Below, one piece after another: positions 32,431-42,025 of a DNA stretch of 64,000 bases. The stretch is from a gamma proteobacterium HIMB30 (GTDB lineage: Bacteria; Pseudomonadota; Gammaproteobacteria; Pseudomonadales; Litorivicinaceae): assembly GCA_000227525.2 (NCBI GenBank), contig AGIG01000007.1:124001-188000 (forward strand). Reading direction: 5' to 3'. The first letter of the stretch is position 1, and every line of letters begins with the position of its first letter. The position numbers and the translations under genes are program-made. The notes under the pieces are model-generated. The model did not search any database. It was not told where the DNA came from and saw only the letters and a program-made list of their open reading frames with translations.

Positions 32431-33234
32431 TTGGCTCGCGTTCTCGTCACGGGTGGCTCGGCGGGTATCGGTCAAGCCGTTGCAGAACAGTTAATCAAAC
32501 AGGGACATGAGGTCATCTGCACGTCGCGCTCGGTTCAGTCGGGGCAGAGTTCAGTTGAATGGTTCACTCTAGACCTGAGTGATCCTGAAAGTGTGAACGC
32601 GTTTTGTCAGGGCCCTGTTTGGGACAAACCGATCGATGCTGTTTTTAACAACGCGGGCTTTGGCCTGATTGCACCCATCGAATCAGCGTCAGACGAAGCC
32701 ATACGACAACAATTCGAAGCCAATTACTTCGGAACCATGGCGATTACGCGACGCGCAATGGAGCATTTCAGGCAACGCGGTCGCGGCAGATTAATGGTCA
32801 ACACATCGATCGGTGGACGGATGGCATTCCCCTACTTTGGCTACTACAACGCAACCAAACATGCGCTGGAGGCTTCCTATGAGGCGCTTTGGTACGAATG
32901 TCGCGATTCAGATATCCAAATCAAAATCATCGAGCCAGGATTCACCCAAACCAACTTCGCGACTCATGGCATGCAAATGTCAGGAGAGACGAGCCCCTAC
33001 CATGTCAACGGCCTCTCATGGCTTGCTCAGTCAATGCGAGAAGGCACAACGGCAACGCCACCAACAGAGATCGCCCCAGTGATTGTCAACGCCTTATTCG
33101 ACACCAAGCATACGCTGAGATATCACGCAGGAAAGCACAGTGGTAGCCTGTTGTTATTGCGAAAACTGTTGCCAGACAGCTGGTTTCAGGCACTCATTAG
33201 TCGAGCAGTCCTACGCGGACAAGAATCGACTTAA
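32431..33234 (+). CDS. Short-chain dehydrogenase/reductase
   Basis: Classical SDR, 267 aa: NAD(P) loop TGGSAGIG (residues 7-14), NNAGFGLIAP, catalytic Ser in MVNTSIGGRM and YxxxK in YYNATKHALEA. The Arg-rich CTSRSVQ after beta-2 suggests NADP. Substrate unknown. TTG start 2 bp after the msrA stop; ends in a 24-bp convergent overlap with the SRPBCC gene. Confidence 0.85.
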   Translation: MARVLVTGGSAGIGQAVAEQLIKQGHEVICTSRSVQSGQSSVEWFTLDLSDPESVNAFCQGPVWDKPIDAVFNNAGFGLIAPIESASDEAIRQQFEANYFGTMAITRRAMEHFRQRGRGRLMVNTSIGGRMAFPYFGYYNATKHALEASYEALWYECRDSDIQIKIIEPGFTQTNFATHGMQMSGETSPYHVNGLSWLAQSMREGTTATPPTEIAPVIVNALFDTKHTLRYHAGKHSGSLLLLRKLLPDSWFQALISRAVLRGQEST

Positions 33235-33639
33235 GCCTGCGACCGCGTGGTCAACTGTTTTCTTGAATCCAATGGCTAAGAGCGGGTCAAGCAAGTTGTA
33301 GGGAAATGCGAGTTGAATCTCTGCGACATAATCGACCCGAGTCCCTTGCTCGGTGGCTGCGACCTCAACCCGATCGATAGCAGTCGCTTTCGGTGCAACG
33401 CCAGTTAAGACGGCGCATACGCCTGGCTCATAAACAGTAACGGTGTAAACCATATCGATCGGATTACCGCTGAACACGACGCGAACATCATATTGTGATC
33501 CCTGAGCAAAAATATCATCACGGGCCACGACTGACTGTACTGAGTCATCCCATGCTTTCAAATTCCGGAAGTCAGCGATCAGACGCAATGTCTCCTCTGG
33601 TGATTTTGATGCATACAATTGACGTTTAAATCGCATCAA
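33211..33639 (-). CDS. SRPBCC (START/polyketide-cyclase-like) family protein
   Basis: A 142-aa protein with the helix-grip pattern of the SRPBCC superfamily: an N-terminal strand and short helices (KSPEETLRLIADFRNLKAWDDSV), alternating beta-strands, and a long C-terminal helix (LLAIGFKKTVDHAVAGL). Such proteins bind hydrophobic ligands. The ligand is unknown. ATGA overlap with the upstream patatin gene suggests one transcript. Confidence 0.72.
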   Translation of the reverse strand: MMRFKRQLYASKSPEETLRLIADFRNLKAWDDSVQSVVARDDIFAQGSQYDVRVVFSGNPIDMVYTVTVYEPGVCAVLTGVAPKATAIDRVEVAATEQGTRVDYVAEIQLAFPYNLLDPLLAIGFKKTVDHAVAGLSRFLSA

Positions 33640-35843
33640 TCACGCTCCGCAAACGGGCGTCCAACGGACAGTGTTACTGATTGACGGCCACCTTCTGTCC
33701 GTCCGAAAGAGAGATATCCTGGACCGACCGCGGTATCTGCACCAACAAATACAGAACCACCAGAGAGTGTATTTCCCCAACGAATTTCATCTCGGTCTTG
33801 GAAGACATTTCCAGCCTCAAGCGAGAATCCGATGAATAGTGGTTGATCGACCGGAATGACCGCACGCTCATTCAAGCGCTGATAGCCCATGAACGATATC
33901 AGACCGGCGTGACGGCCTGAAATCTCATTCGGGCTGTAGCCTGATAGACGTGTAAAGCCACCCAAGCTGTAACGCGGCGTGACGTCGGTTACGGCTGTTT
34001 CGAATAAATAACCAAAATATCCTTGCCCAATGAGGGTCCTACCGTTTCGGTGGTAGAAGGGATACAACACGTCAAGGGTTAGCCCATCATATTGGCGTGT
34101 CGCCCCCAGTTTTGCATCATAAATCGAATACTCTCCGAGGACGCGAACTCCTTCTGTTGGAAATCCCAATGAATCGAGCGTATCAAAGCCAGCGCGCGCA
34201 AAGTAACGCGAATCATCGACCTTCGTGCTCAAAGAATCCGCACCCAATAATTTATTATTTTTGATATCAGCCTGACGGAAGCCGAGCCGGAATTCGCCAC
34301 GGGTATCGAGCGAATAGCCAGCATCAAAGCCATACTCGCGTGTCTCTGTCGAGTAGGTCGATGTCAGCGTTCCTTCTTCATACAACGCGCGATCCTCGCG
34401 GACGAATCCAACAATTGCAGAAACGAACCAATCCGACCCGTAATCAATGGGTTGGTAGAGTTCAGAGGTCACCCGGGTCTTATCACCGAGGGTTAATTCA
34501 GTCCGCCATTCACCCCCAAGCGGATTAATATTCGTGGCCCGAACCACGCCGTTAAGATTATAAGAAGCACGCCCATCCAAACTGTCCTCGAGCGTGAATC
34601 CGAGATCCAGATAGTCAGGCCCCCATGCTTTCTCTTTGGTCTCGAGCGAAAGACCCACTTGATCCTCTCTCTCAACAACAGATACCTCGACTTGATCAAT
34701 TGTCTCGAGGGCGTAGATTTTTCCAAGATCAGATCGCAATCGTTCATTATCGAGCGGCTGCCCTGGTCGAACCGTTAATCGATTGGCAATGGTTTTACTG
34801 GAGGTTCTTGGTGCATCGCTGATTACCTCAACGAATGCCAGTGTGGGTGGCTCGCTTCGATTTAAACGCCCCGCATTCCAAGCTTGGTAGGACGCTGTGT
34901 CATCTCGAAATGCTGCAAACACATCAGGTACCGCTGCGAGCGACTTTCGACCAATGGCCAGCGCATCCTCAGCCTTACTGAAATCTGCTGTTCCGATACC
35001 CTCAGGAAAAATCTCAATCAGTACATCTTGATCGGTCAGGTTTTCGAGTTGCGCCTCGGTGTTTCGGCGGGTCAGCAGGTTAGTCAACTGATCAACCACT
35101 GTTACAACCGAGGTCAACTCATTGGTTGAGTATCGCAGTGACGAGGTATCAACCACAATGACCCGATCTGCACCCATATCACGCGCCACATCCACCGGGA
35201 GGTTATTGGCCACACCGCCATCCACGTAGAGTCGACCATCGATTTCGACAGGCGAATAAACGACTGGAACAGCCATGGACGCTCGAAGTGCGGTCGCGAG
35301 CGATCCCCGATCCAACACCACAGCATCCCCCGTCGCCAAGTCTGTCGCCATCGCTCGAAATGGAATCGCGAAGGAATCAAAATCAGTCACAGTCGCTGTC
35401 TCGAGAGTCAGCGAATTAAGTGCAAGCGCCAGTTTTTGACCGCGAAGCGCCGCCAAAGGCAATCGTACATCACCCGGCGCGACACCCAAGTCGAGACCTA
35501 AGAAATTACGGCCTTCAAAACTTTTATTTCGAAAACTTCGCTCATTTCGATCAGTCACGTCACGCAACGTGGAATCCCAGTCCACCGACAACAATTTGTC
35601 GCGAACTTCTGATGCAGTTAAGCCCGATGCATACAGCGCACCAACGACTGCTCCCATCGATGTTCCAGCGATGTAGTCAATTCGCACCTGATTGGCTTCC
35701 AATGCTTCAAGAACAGCGACATGCGCAAACCCACGCGCACCCCCACCGGATAAAACCAACCCAGTTTTCTCGCGTGCAGAGGCAATCTCAGTAATACTGA
35801 GCGCTACCAGGACGACAAAGACGACATGGAATGGTCTGAACAT
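33636..35843 (-). CDS. Patatin-like phospholipase autotransporter (PlpD type)
   Basis: Predicted type Vd secreted lipase. Signal peptide MFRPFHVVFVVLVALS...ASA, then a patatin domain with oxyanion GGGARGFAH, nucleophile Ser in GTSMG and Asp in DGGVANN, a POTRA domain (about residues 300-380, RLTVRPGQPLDNERL) and a C-terminal beta-barrel of the BamA/TpsB kind ending in an aromatic-poor SVGRPFAERD. The ATG at 35843 is chosen because it begins the signal peptide; an upstream start at 35921 would bury it and overlap the divergent exonuclease gene. About 735 aa. Confidence 0.85.
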   Translation of the reverse strand: MFRPFHVVFVVLVALSITEIASAREKTGLVLSGGGARGFAHVAVLEALEANQVRIDYIAGTSMGAVVGALYASGLTASEVRDKLLSVDWDSTLRDVTDRNERSFRNKSFEGRNFLGLDLGVAPGDVRLPLAALRGQKLALALNSLTLETATVTDFDSFAIPFRAMATDLATGDAVVLDRGSLATALRASMAVPVVYSPVEIDGRLYVDGGVANNLPVDVARDMGADRVIVVDTSSLRYSTNELTSVVTVVDQLTNLLTRRNTEAQLENLTDQDVLIEIFPEGIGTADFSKAEDALAIGRKSLAAVPDVFAAFRDDTASYQAWNAGRLNRSEPPTLAFVEVISDAPRTSSKTIANRLTVRPGQPLDNERLRSDLGKIYALETIDQVEVSVVEREDQVGLSLETKEKAWGPDYLDLGFTLEDSLDGRASYNLNGVVRATNINPLGGEWRTELTLGDKTRVTSELYQPIDYGSDWFVSAIVGFVREDRALYEEGTLTSTYSTETREYGFDAGYSLDTRGEFRLGFRQADIKNNKLLGADSLSTKVDDSRYFARAGFDTLDSLGFPTEGVRVLGEYSIYDAKLGATRQYDGLTLDVLYPFYHRNGRTLIGQGYFGYLFETAVTDVTPRYSLGGFTRLSGYSPNEISGRHAGLISFMGYQRLNERAVIPVDQPLFIGFSLEAGNVFQDRDEIRWGNTLSGGSVFVGADTAVGPGYLSFGRTEGGRQSVTLSVGRPFAERD

Positions 35844-35880
35844 GGGGCGTAATTTCGCTTCATCACGTAATAAAGACACC

Positions 35881-36903
35881 ATGGTATCGAAAAAAAGCCG
35901 CCACCGTGACCCCTTGATCATCAGGACACCTCAGGGACTGTACTGCCCAAAAGCGGCGGCGCATATCGATCCTTGGCGTCCGGTTGACTGCGCTCTAATC
36001 ACACATGCTCACGCCGATCATGCGCGCGCTGGATCAAAGCACTATCACTGTGCCCTTGGAGGTGAGGGATTGCTCGAGAAGCGGCTGGGTCCGCAGAGGA
36101 TTGATGCCCACCCATACGGCGAACCTTTCGTGCTTGGTGATGTGCAAATCAGTTTTCATCCAGCAGGCCATGTGCTGGGTTCAGCTCAGATTCGCATTGA
36201 CGATGGCGATGCTGTGTGGGTGATTACCGGCGACTACAAACGGGACCCGGACCCAACATGCCAGAGATTCGAGCCGATTCACTGCGATGTCCTCATTACA
36301 GAGGCGACGTTTGCACTACCGATTTATCGCTGGCCTTCGATGGATCAAGTGATGGAACACATGTTTCGCTGGTGGGACCATCACATTCGAAATCAAAGAA
36401 CCCCTGTTCTGCTGTGCTATTCGCTTGGTAAAGCACAGCGGATCATGGCAGAAATTCGACAGCGGTCTGATCGATCCGTCCAAGTTCATGGTGCCGTTGC
36501 AAATTTAAATCTCGAATATGAGAAACAGGGCGTTGCGCTGTGTCCTTGGCAGCGCGCAAGCGAATCCGACAAAGGTGTTTCGACTGACCTTATCATTGCG
36601 CCCCCACAAGTGGCTGAATCATCGTTTCTGAAACGTTTTCATCCGACCGAACTCGCCATGGCATCCGGATGGATGCAAGTCCGTGGTGTCCGCCGAAGAT
36701 CGGCCATTAATCACGGGTTTGTGATCAGTGACCATGCAGACTGGCAGAGCTTGATTCAGACCGTCCAACAGAGTGAAGCCAGACAGATTTATGCAACACA
36801 TGGTGAAACACGCGTGCTCACCCGCTTTTTGAACGACCACATGGGAGTCGCAGCTGATCGCTTAGAAACGGCGTTCGGAATCGAACAAGGTGCCGATCAA
36901 TGA
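35881..36903 (+). CDS. Ligase-associated DNA exonuclease (metallo-beta-lactamase fold)
   Basis: Beta-CASP/MBL nuclease of the ligase-associated repair cluster. The start at 35881 gives MVSKKSRHRDPLIIRTPQGLYCP, the family opening; IDPWRPVDCALITHAHADHAR carries the HxHxDH zinc motif, followed by HPAGHVLGSAQI, GDYKRD and SDHAD. 340 aa, normal. ATGA overlap with the ligase gene. The members of this cluster act together on DNA damage, with co-occurrence known from other proteobacteria. Confidence 0.88.
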   Translation: MVSKKSRHRDPLIIRTPQGLYCPKAAAHIDPWRPVDCALITHAHADHARAGSKHYHCALGGEGLLEKRLGPQRIDAHPYGEPFVLGDVQISFHPAGHVLGSAQIRIDDGDAVWVITGDYKRDPDPTCQRFEPIHCDVLITEATFALPIYRWPSMDQVMEHMFRWWDHHIRNQRTPVLLCYSLGKAQRIMAEIRQRSDRSVQVHGAVANLNLEYEKQGVALCPWQRASESDKGVSTDLIIAPPQVAESSFLKRFHPTELAMASGWMQVRGVRRRSAINHGFVISDHADWQSLIQTVQQSEARQIYATHGETRVLTRFLNDHMGVAADRLETAFGIEQGADQ

Positions 36904-38483
36904 ATTTCGTCCAGCTGTTTCAGATTCTGGATACCAGTCAGTCAACCAATGCGAAACGGAATGGACTCGTTGAATTTATCCAGGCAGCTGATCCGCTTGA
37001 AAGCGCACTGGCTGTCGAGGCGCTCACAGGTCGCCGTGACCGTAAGCAACTGAAACCAAGCCTGCTCAAGCAAGCGGCATATCAGGCATTTACTGACGAG
37101 AGCTGGTTGTTTGATGAATGCTACGCGGCGGTTGGCGATCTGTCGGAGACCCTGGCAATCCTATTTGCTAACCAAGACGCGGTCTCGCAAACAGATCAAC
37201 CGATTCTCGACCAATGGCGACAGCGCCAACATGCATTATCTCAGCAAAAACCCGAGGTCCTGATTTCGGAGCTTCCTTCATTGCTCAATACCCTGTCACG
37301 AGATGAAGCTTTTCTGTTTTTAAAACTGTCGTCAGGAGGGTTTCGAGTTGGTGTGAGTAAAGGATTGGTCCATGAAGCAATTGCGCGTGCCATTGATATG
37401 GACCGTGCGGTCATCGAGGAACGGTTGATGGGTGACTTCTCTCCTGATCCAGATTGGTTAGACCGACTCAAAGCACCTGTTACTCAGGATGAACTTGATG
37501 CAAAACCATTACCATTTCTTCTTGCCAATCCCATGTCTGAGTCCGAGATATCTGCGCTTAACCCAACAGACGTGTTGGTGGAATATAAATGGGATGGGAT
37601 CCGCGCCCAATTAATCAAAACGCATGAAACCATCAGACTCTGGTCACGTGGTGACCAGGACATCACTGAGCAATTTCCAGACATCGTCGAAGTCGCTACA
37701 ACACTGCCTTCACAAATCATTCTCGATGGCGAAATTCTCGCGGGGACGACCGAGCACCTGCAAACCTTCAACGATCTCCAAACACGATTGAATCGGAAGC
37801 GCATCACGCAAACGCTACTCAAAACTCACCCGGCATTTTTTAAAGCCTATGATCTGTTAAGACTCGACGGTGAGGATCTGCGAGGTCATCCACTCATCGC
37901 TCGCAAGGCTGCTTTAAGCAAGATCTCGGTCAGTCAAAGTCTGACAATTGATCCGATGTGCACCGAAACCATTCACTCCATGCGCGAGGAAGCTCGAGGA
38001 AAAGGCGCCGAAGGAGTCATGATCAAAGGTAAGCAAAGTTGCTATGTCGGTGGTCGAAAAGCAGGTCATTGGTGGAAATGGAAACTTGACCCAATGACTG
38101 CAGACTGTGTGTTGATTTATGCCCAAGCAGGACATGGACGCAGAGCAAGCCTACACAGCGACTACACTCTGGCCTGCTGGAATCAGGATAACGAACTGGT
38201 CCCTGTGGCTAAAGCATACTCAGGCCTGACGGACGCCGAGTTAAAAGACATGGACCAATGGATTCGAAAACACACGCTGCAAAAATTTGGTCCAGTACGA
38301 CAAGTTGAAGCATTTCACGTGTTTGAGATTGGGTTTGAGGGGATTGCGCGTTCAACCCGGCACAAAAGCGGTATCGCGCTGAGGTTTCCGAGGATATTAC
38401 GCTGGCGACAAGATGTTGGGCCCAAGGATGCTGATCACTTAACGCATTTCGAAGCATTGATGAGCGACGCTCATGCCGTTTGA
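36900..38483 (+). CDS. ATP-dependent DNA ligase
   Basis: A 527-aa ATP-dependent DNA ligase. The adenylated lysine is K230 in VEYKWDGIRAQ (KxDG motif), followed by GEILAG, the ligase motif EGVMIKG and KWKLDPMTADCV; N-terminal ligase_N helices precede and an OB-fold C-terminal domain follows. Not a LigD polymerase fusion and not the NAD-dependent LigA. Overlaps genes on both sides (4 and 11 bp), so translated as part of a four-gene operon. Confidence 0.92.
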   Translation: MNFVQLFQILDTSQSTNAKRNGLVEFIQAADPLESALAVEALTGRRDRKQLKPSLLKQAAYQAFTDESWLFDECYAAVGDLSETLAILFANQDAVSQTDQPILDQWRQRQHALSQQKPEVLISELPSLLNTLSRDEAFLFLKLSSGGFRVGVSKGLVHEAIARAIDMDRAVIEERLMGDFSPDPDWLDRLKAPVTQDELDAKPLPFLLANPMSESEISALNPTDVLVEYKWDGIRAQLIKTHETIRLWSRGDQDITEQFPDIVEVATTLPSQIILDGEILAGTTEHLQTFNDLQTRLNRKRITQTLLKTHPAFFKAYDLLRLDGEDLRGHPLIARKAALSKISVSQSLTIDPMCTETIHSMREEARGKGAEGVMIKGKQSCYVGGRKAGHWWKWKLDPMTADCVLIYAQAGHGRRASLHSDYTLACWNQDNELVPVAKAYSGLTDAELKDMDQWIRKHTLQKFGPVRQVEAFHVFEIGFEGIARSTRHKSGIALRFPRILRWRQDVGPKDADHLTHFEALMSDAHAV

Positions 38484-40905
38484 ACACATCAAGCGCTACT
38501 TTGAAACGAAAGGGTTTCAACCATTCCCATTCCAAATTGAAGCCTGGACACAATCCGCAGCAGGCATACATCAACTGATCCAATGCCCAACCGGCTCCGG
38601 TAAAACCCTCGCTGCAACCGGTGCGATGATTGATCGCCTTTTGGCAGCGCCCGACTCCAAAGGACTTCGGCTGCTCTACGTGACACCGCTACGGGCGATG
38701 ACCAAAGATCTCGAATTAGCGCTCAAAGATCCGCTGGCAGGTACCGACATTCGGGTCTTGGCCCGCAATGGTGACACGTCTGCTAAAGATCGCGCGAGCC
38801 TATTCAGAACACATCCACAGGTATTGATGACGACGCCAGAATCACTCTCAGTCATTTTATCATCTCCAAAATCACACGACTTATTTGCAGAGCTAGAATC
38901 AATCGTTGTCGATGAATGGCATGACCTCATGGCGACGAAACGTGGTGTCCAAATGAGTCTCTGTTTACAGCGTCTCGTGAAGTTAAGCAGACGGGTCACA
39001 ATTACGGGAGTCTCTGCAACACTGAAAGATCCCAAAGTGGCACTTCAGGTATTACTTCCTGACGGATGGACAGGGCAGCTCACGCAAGCGGATATTGATC
39101 GAACGGTGACGCTCACAATTGCCGAATCAACCGAGGATGCCAGACTCCCATGGGCCGGTCATCTGGGTCTCAGCCTGCTCAAACCAGTCAGTCAGACACT
39201 GACTCAAGGTCGAACGACACTGTTGTTCACCAATACACGTAATCAAGCAGAGCAATGGTTCCAAGCCCTCAGTATCGTGCGGATGGATTTATCCATTGCG
39301 CTGCATCACGGATCACTCGCGAGCGCTATCCGCCAGGACGTTGAAACCCAATTGAAAACGGGCTCCATCGACTGTGTTGTCGCGACCAGTGCACTGGATC
39401 TCGGCGTCGACTTTCAGGCGGTCGAACAGATTATTCAGATTGGTTCACCACGTTCAGTCAGCCGTTTAATTCAACGCGCAGGTCGCGCAAGTCATCGGCC
39501 TGGAGAAGGAACTGACGTACTCCTCGTACCGACCAATCGTCTGCACTTGAATGAATATGCAGCACTTGCGGATGCCCTCGATACTGGCGCGCTCGAACCG
39601 ATTCGACCACCCGAACATTGTCTCGATGTGTTAATCCAACATCTCGTCACGATGGCATTGCAGGCCCCTTGGCACCCGGATGAGATGTTTCAGGAAGTTA
39701 CGAAATCCTGGGCCTATCGACATCTCACACGAGATCTGTTTGATCGACTCTTAACGGTACTTCTTCGAGGATCAGATTCACTCAAAGAATACCCAGAATA
39801 CCGTCGACTCGTCGAACGCGACGACGGCCGATTGATACTCGTCTCCAATCAAGCTGCCAGACGGCACCGGATGAGTATTGGAACCATCGTGGCGCATGCA
39901 CACGTGCGGGTCAAAATGCGACGTGGTGGAAGTCTGGGCGAGGTCGAAGAATCATTTGCAGGCCGACTTCAACCGGGCGACGTCTTCCGGTTTTCGGGTA
40001 AACGCCTGGAAATGGTTCGCTTTTCGGATGGTGAACTGGTTGTCAAACCGGCTGGTTCCCGCAAAGCCAGTGAGGTCCCACGCTGGACAGGAGGTCGGCT
40101 GCCACTCTCTGAAACGCTCGCCACTCGGGTTGTGTCCGATTTTGAAAGAACCACGCCGTTATCGACTCGAATCCAAAATGGATACTGGTTGGCCGAAGCG
40201 CTGCAACACACGGCAACGATTCAAGCTCAGATCAGCAGTTGTCCAAAACTCGATGTTGCGATTGGCGAGCGCTTCAAGTCACGCGACGGCTACCACTTGT
40301 GTATTTATCCATTCGCTGGCTGGCTCGTTCATCAAGCACTCGGACCGCTGATTGCCAGCAGAATCGCAAAATTAACCCCTGCAACATTAACGGTCACCGT
40401 GAATGACTATGGTATCGAGCTTCTGAGTCCCGAGCCTCAGCCGCTTGAGATCTGCACTGATCGATGGTCATCGATTGTGCAACACGACAATATCGACCAA
40501 GATCTTGAGCAAGCACTGAACTTGTCAGAGCTGGTCCGACGTCAATTCCGCGCAACCGCCCGTATCTCCGGATTGATTTTTGAAGGTTATCCGGGCCGTC
40601 AGAAATCCTTACGGATGCTGCAAACATCTGCGGGTTTGTTATATGACGTATTGTGTCAATACGATCCAGAACACGTATTACTCCGACAAGCCAAAGATGA
40701 TGTATTGCGGGATGAATTCGATGTTGAGAGGCTTTCAGAAACACTTTGCGTGCTCGAAAAACAACCGATCCGAGTCAAGCAGATCGCACAACCGTCACCA
40801 CTCGCTCTACCACTTGTGATCGATCGATTGAGTTCGAGGCTGTCGACCGAGACAATTGCCACACGGCTCGACCGGTTCACTCGGAGTTTCGATGCAGCAT
40901 CTTGA
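38473..40905 (+). CDS. Ligase-associated DEXH-box helicase (Lhr-core-like)
   Basis: Superfamily 2 helicase of 810 aa. Walker A CPTGSGKT (K44), DExH box as VVDEWHDL, GVSATL, and C-terminal motif VI RLIQRAGRASHRPG. After the two RecA domains comes a winged-helix and a roughly 250-residue Lhr-type C-terminal domain (GTIVAHAHVRVKMRRGG on). Lhr-core helicases unwind DNA and RNA:DNA hybrids 3'-5'. The fixed company of ligase, MBL nuclease and PdeM points to a repair role. Confidence 0.9.
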   Translation: MPFEHIKRYFETKGFQPFPFQIEAWTQSAAGIHQLIQCPTGSGKTLAATGAMIDRLLAAPDSKGLRLLYVTPLRAMTKDLELALKDPLAGTDIRVLARNGDTSAKDRASLFRTHPQVLMTTPESLSVILSSPKSHDLFAELESIVVDEWHDLMATKRGVQMSLCLQRLVKLSRRVTITGVSATLKDPKVALQVLLPDGWTGQLTQADIDRTVTLTIAESTEDARLPWAGHLGLSLLKPVSQTLTQGRTTLLFTNTRNQAEQWFQALSIVRMDLSIALHHGSLASAIRQDVETQLKTGSIDCVVATSALDLGVDFQAVEQIIQIGSPRSVSRLIQRAGRASHRPGEGTDVLLVPTNRLHLNEYAALADALDTGALEPIRPPEHCLDVLIQHLVTMALQAPWHPDEMFQEVTKSWAYRHLTRDLFDRLLTVLLRGSDSLKEYPEYRRLVERDDGRLILVSNQAARRHRMSIGTIVAHAHVRVKMRRGGSLGEVEESFAGRLQPGDVFRFSGKRLEMVRFSDGELVVKPAGSRKASEVPRWTGGRLPLSETLATRVVSDFERTTPLSTRIQNGYWLAEALQHTATIQAQISSCPKLDVAIGERFKSRDGYHLCIYPFAGWLVHQALGPLIASRIAKLTPATLTVTVNDYGIELLSPEPQPLEICTDRWSSIVQHDNIDQDLEQALNLSELVRRQFRATARISGLIFEGYPGRQKSLRMLQTSAGLLYDVLCQYDPEHVLLRQAKDDVLRDEFDVERLSETLCVLEKQPIRVKQIAQPSPLALPLVIDRLSSRLSTETIATRLDRFTRSFDAAS

Positions 40906-41533
40906 ATTTGGTGATTTGGAGTTCATCGCGAGAGCCGATCGCACACTTTGGCACAAAACAAGTGACACGTTATTTTTGAGTGATCTGCATCTTGGAAAAG
41001 GCGCACACTTCAGACAGGCTGGAATTCCGATTCCTGCAGCCAGTGAAGTGTCTGATTTGGATCGACTGATCGAAGCAATCAAGGACACACAGGTGACCAC
41101 CGTTTGGGTGCTCGGCGACTTATTTCATCAGCCACAATCAATCACCAACGCTCAAATGGATCGCTGGCACGACGTGCTCGATCCGTTGCAGGTCGAGCTC
41201 AACGTCATTCTCGGTAATCACGATAGACAAGCCGAATCCTTTGCTGACGCGCTAGGGTTTGCAATTCATCCTGAGCCAACCCTTTGGCGTGGAATTGAAT
41301 TGGCTCACCATCCTGATGATGACTCAGCCTATCGCATTGCCGGTCACATCCATCCACAGGTTGAGTTCAAAGCGGCATCTGACCGTCTGAGTTGTCCCTG
41401 CTTTGCCATCAAACATCAACGGCTTCTTCTACTGCCTGCATTTACTGCGTTTTCAGGAGGCCCTCGCTTTCAACCGAAAGATGCGCGCTGTTTTGCAATC
41501 GTCAACAACGATGTATTGCCTCCAACAAATTAA
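40892..41533 (+). CDS. pdeM: Ligase-associated DNA damage response endonuclease PdeM
   Basis: Calcineurin-like metallophosphoesterase, 213 aa: metal motifs LSDLHLGKGAHFR, VLGDLFHQ, ILGNHDRQ, and GHIHPQVEF. The ATG at 40892 has GGAG six nt upstream and starts inside the helicase gene (14-bp overlap); a longer reading from 40856 lacks support. It closes the ligase cluster. It is not the lipid phosphodiesterase PlcP, since the length and all neighbours match the repair family. Confidence 0.85.
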   Translation: MQHLEFGDLEFIARADRTLWHKTSDTLFLSDLHLGKGAHFRQAGIPIPAASEVSDLDRLIEAIKDTQVTTVWVLGDLFHQPQSITNAQMDRWHDVLDPLQVELNVILGNHDRQAESFADALGFAIHPEPTLWRGIELAHHPDDDSAYRIAGHIHPQVEFKAASDRLSCPCFAIKHQRLLLLPAFTAFSGGPRFQPKDARCFAIVNNDVLPPTN

Positions 41534-41566
41534 TCCCCATGTCTTTAAAAAAAGCGGAGGTAGATT

Positions 41567-42025
41567 ATGCGTTGGCTAATCGTTTTATCCCTTGGAGTGA
41601 CGTCGGTCGCTTTTGGCTACGACAAGACTCCGTCCCCTGAGTTATCCCCCAAAGACGTGGTCGAAATTGTGCTCGGAAGCATGGCAAATAATGACAGTCC
41701 GAGCCCTGACGCCGGGCTACAACAGGCATTTGAATTTGCTAGCCCCTCGAATAAGCGATCGACGGGTCCATTTTGGCATTTCAAAGCAATCGTTGAGCAA
41801 CCGGCATATGCCCCACTGATCAACCATACCCGTCGCACACTGGGGGAACCCGAGTTTGCCGGAAACAATACCGCATCGATTCCCATTATGGTCGTTGGTT
41901 CCAACGGTGAGGTCGCGGGATATCTTTGGTCTCTTTCAAAACAAAGTGGTGGCAACTATCAGGACAGTTGGATGACTGACTCTGTTCGGAGGATTCCACT
42001 GGGTCCAAAAATGAATGCGCTCTGA
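41567..42025 (+). CDS. Exported protein with FASP motif (DUF4864-like)
   Basis: A 152-aa protein with a signal peptide (MRWLIVLSLGVTSVAFG). The mature part has SPKDVVEIVLGSMANND, PDAGLQQAFEFASPSNK, TGPFWHFKAIV and an ending SWMTDSVRRIPL. This pattern resembles DUF4864 proteins, a family without known biochemistry, often found in phototrophs and bacteria. The call is from memory of the motif and not certain. It starts 33 bp after pdeM with a good Shine-Dalgarno (GGAGG) and overlaps the next ORF by one base. Confidence 0.6.
   Translation: MRWLIVLSLGVTSVAFGYDKTPSPELSPKDVVEIVLGSMANNDSPSPDAGLQQAFEFASPSNKRSTGPFWHFKAIVEQPAYAPLINHTRRTLGEPEFAGNNTASIPIMVVGSNGEVAGYLWSLSKQSGGNYQDSWMTDSVRRIPLGPKMNAL

Noticed and set aside
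35692-35880. 63-codon N-terminal extension of the exonuclease gene
   Set aside because: The extension is antisense to the patatin signal peptide and active-site region and looks non-coding; the family N-terminus starts at 35881.
40892-41533. Metallophosphoesterase as the phospholipase C PlcP of lipid remodelling
   Set aside because: Its overlaps with the ligase-associated helicase and its size match PdeM; it has no PhoB-like site.
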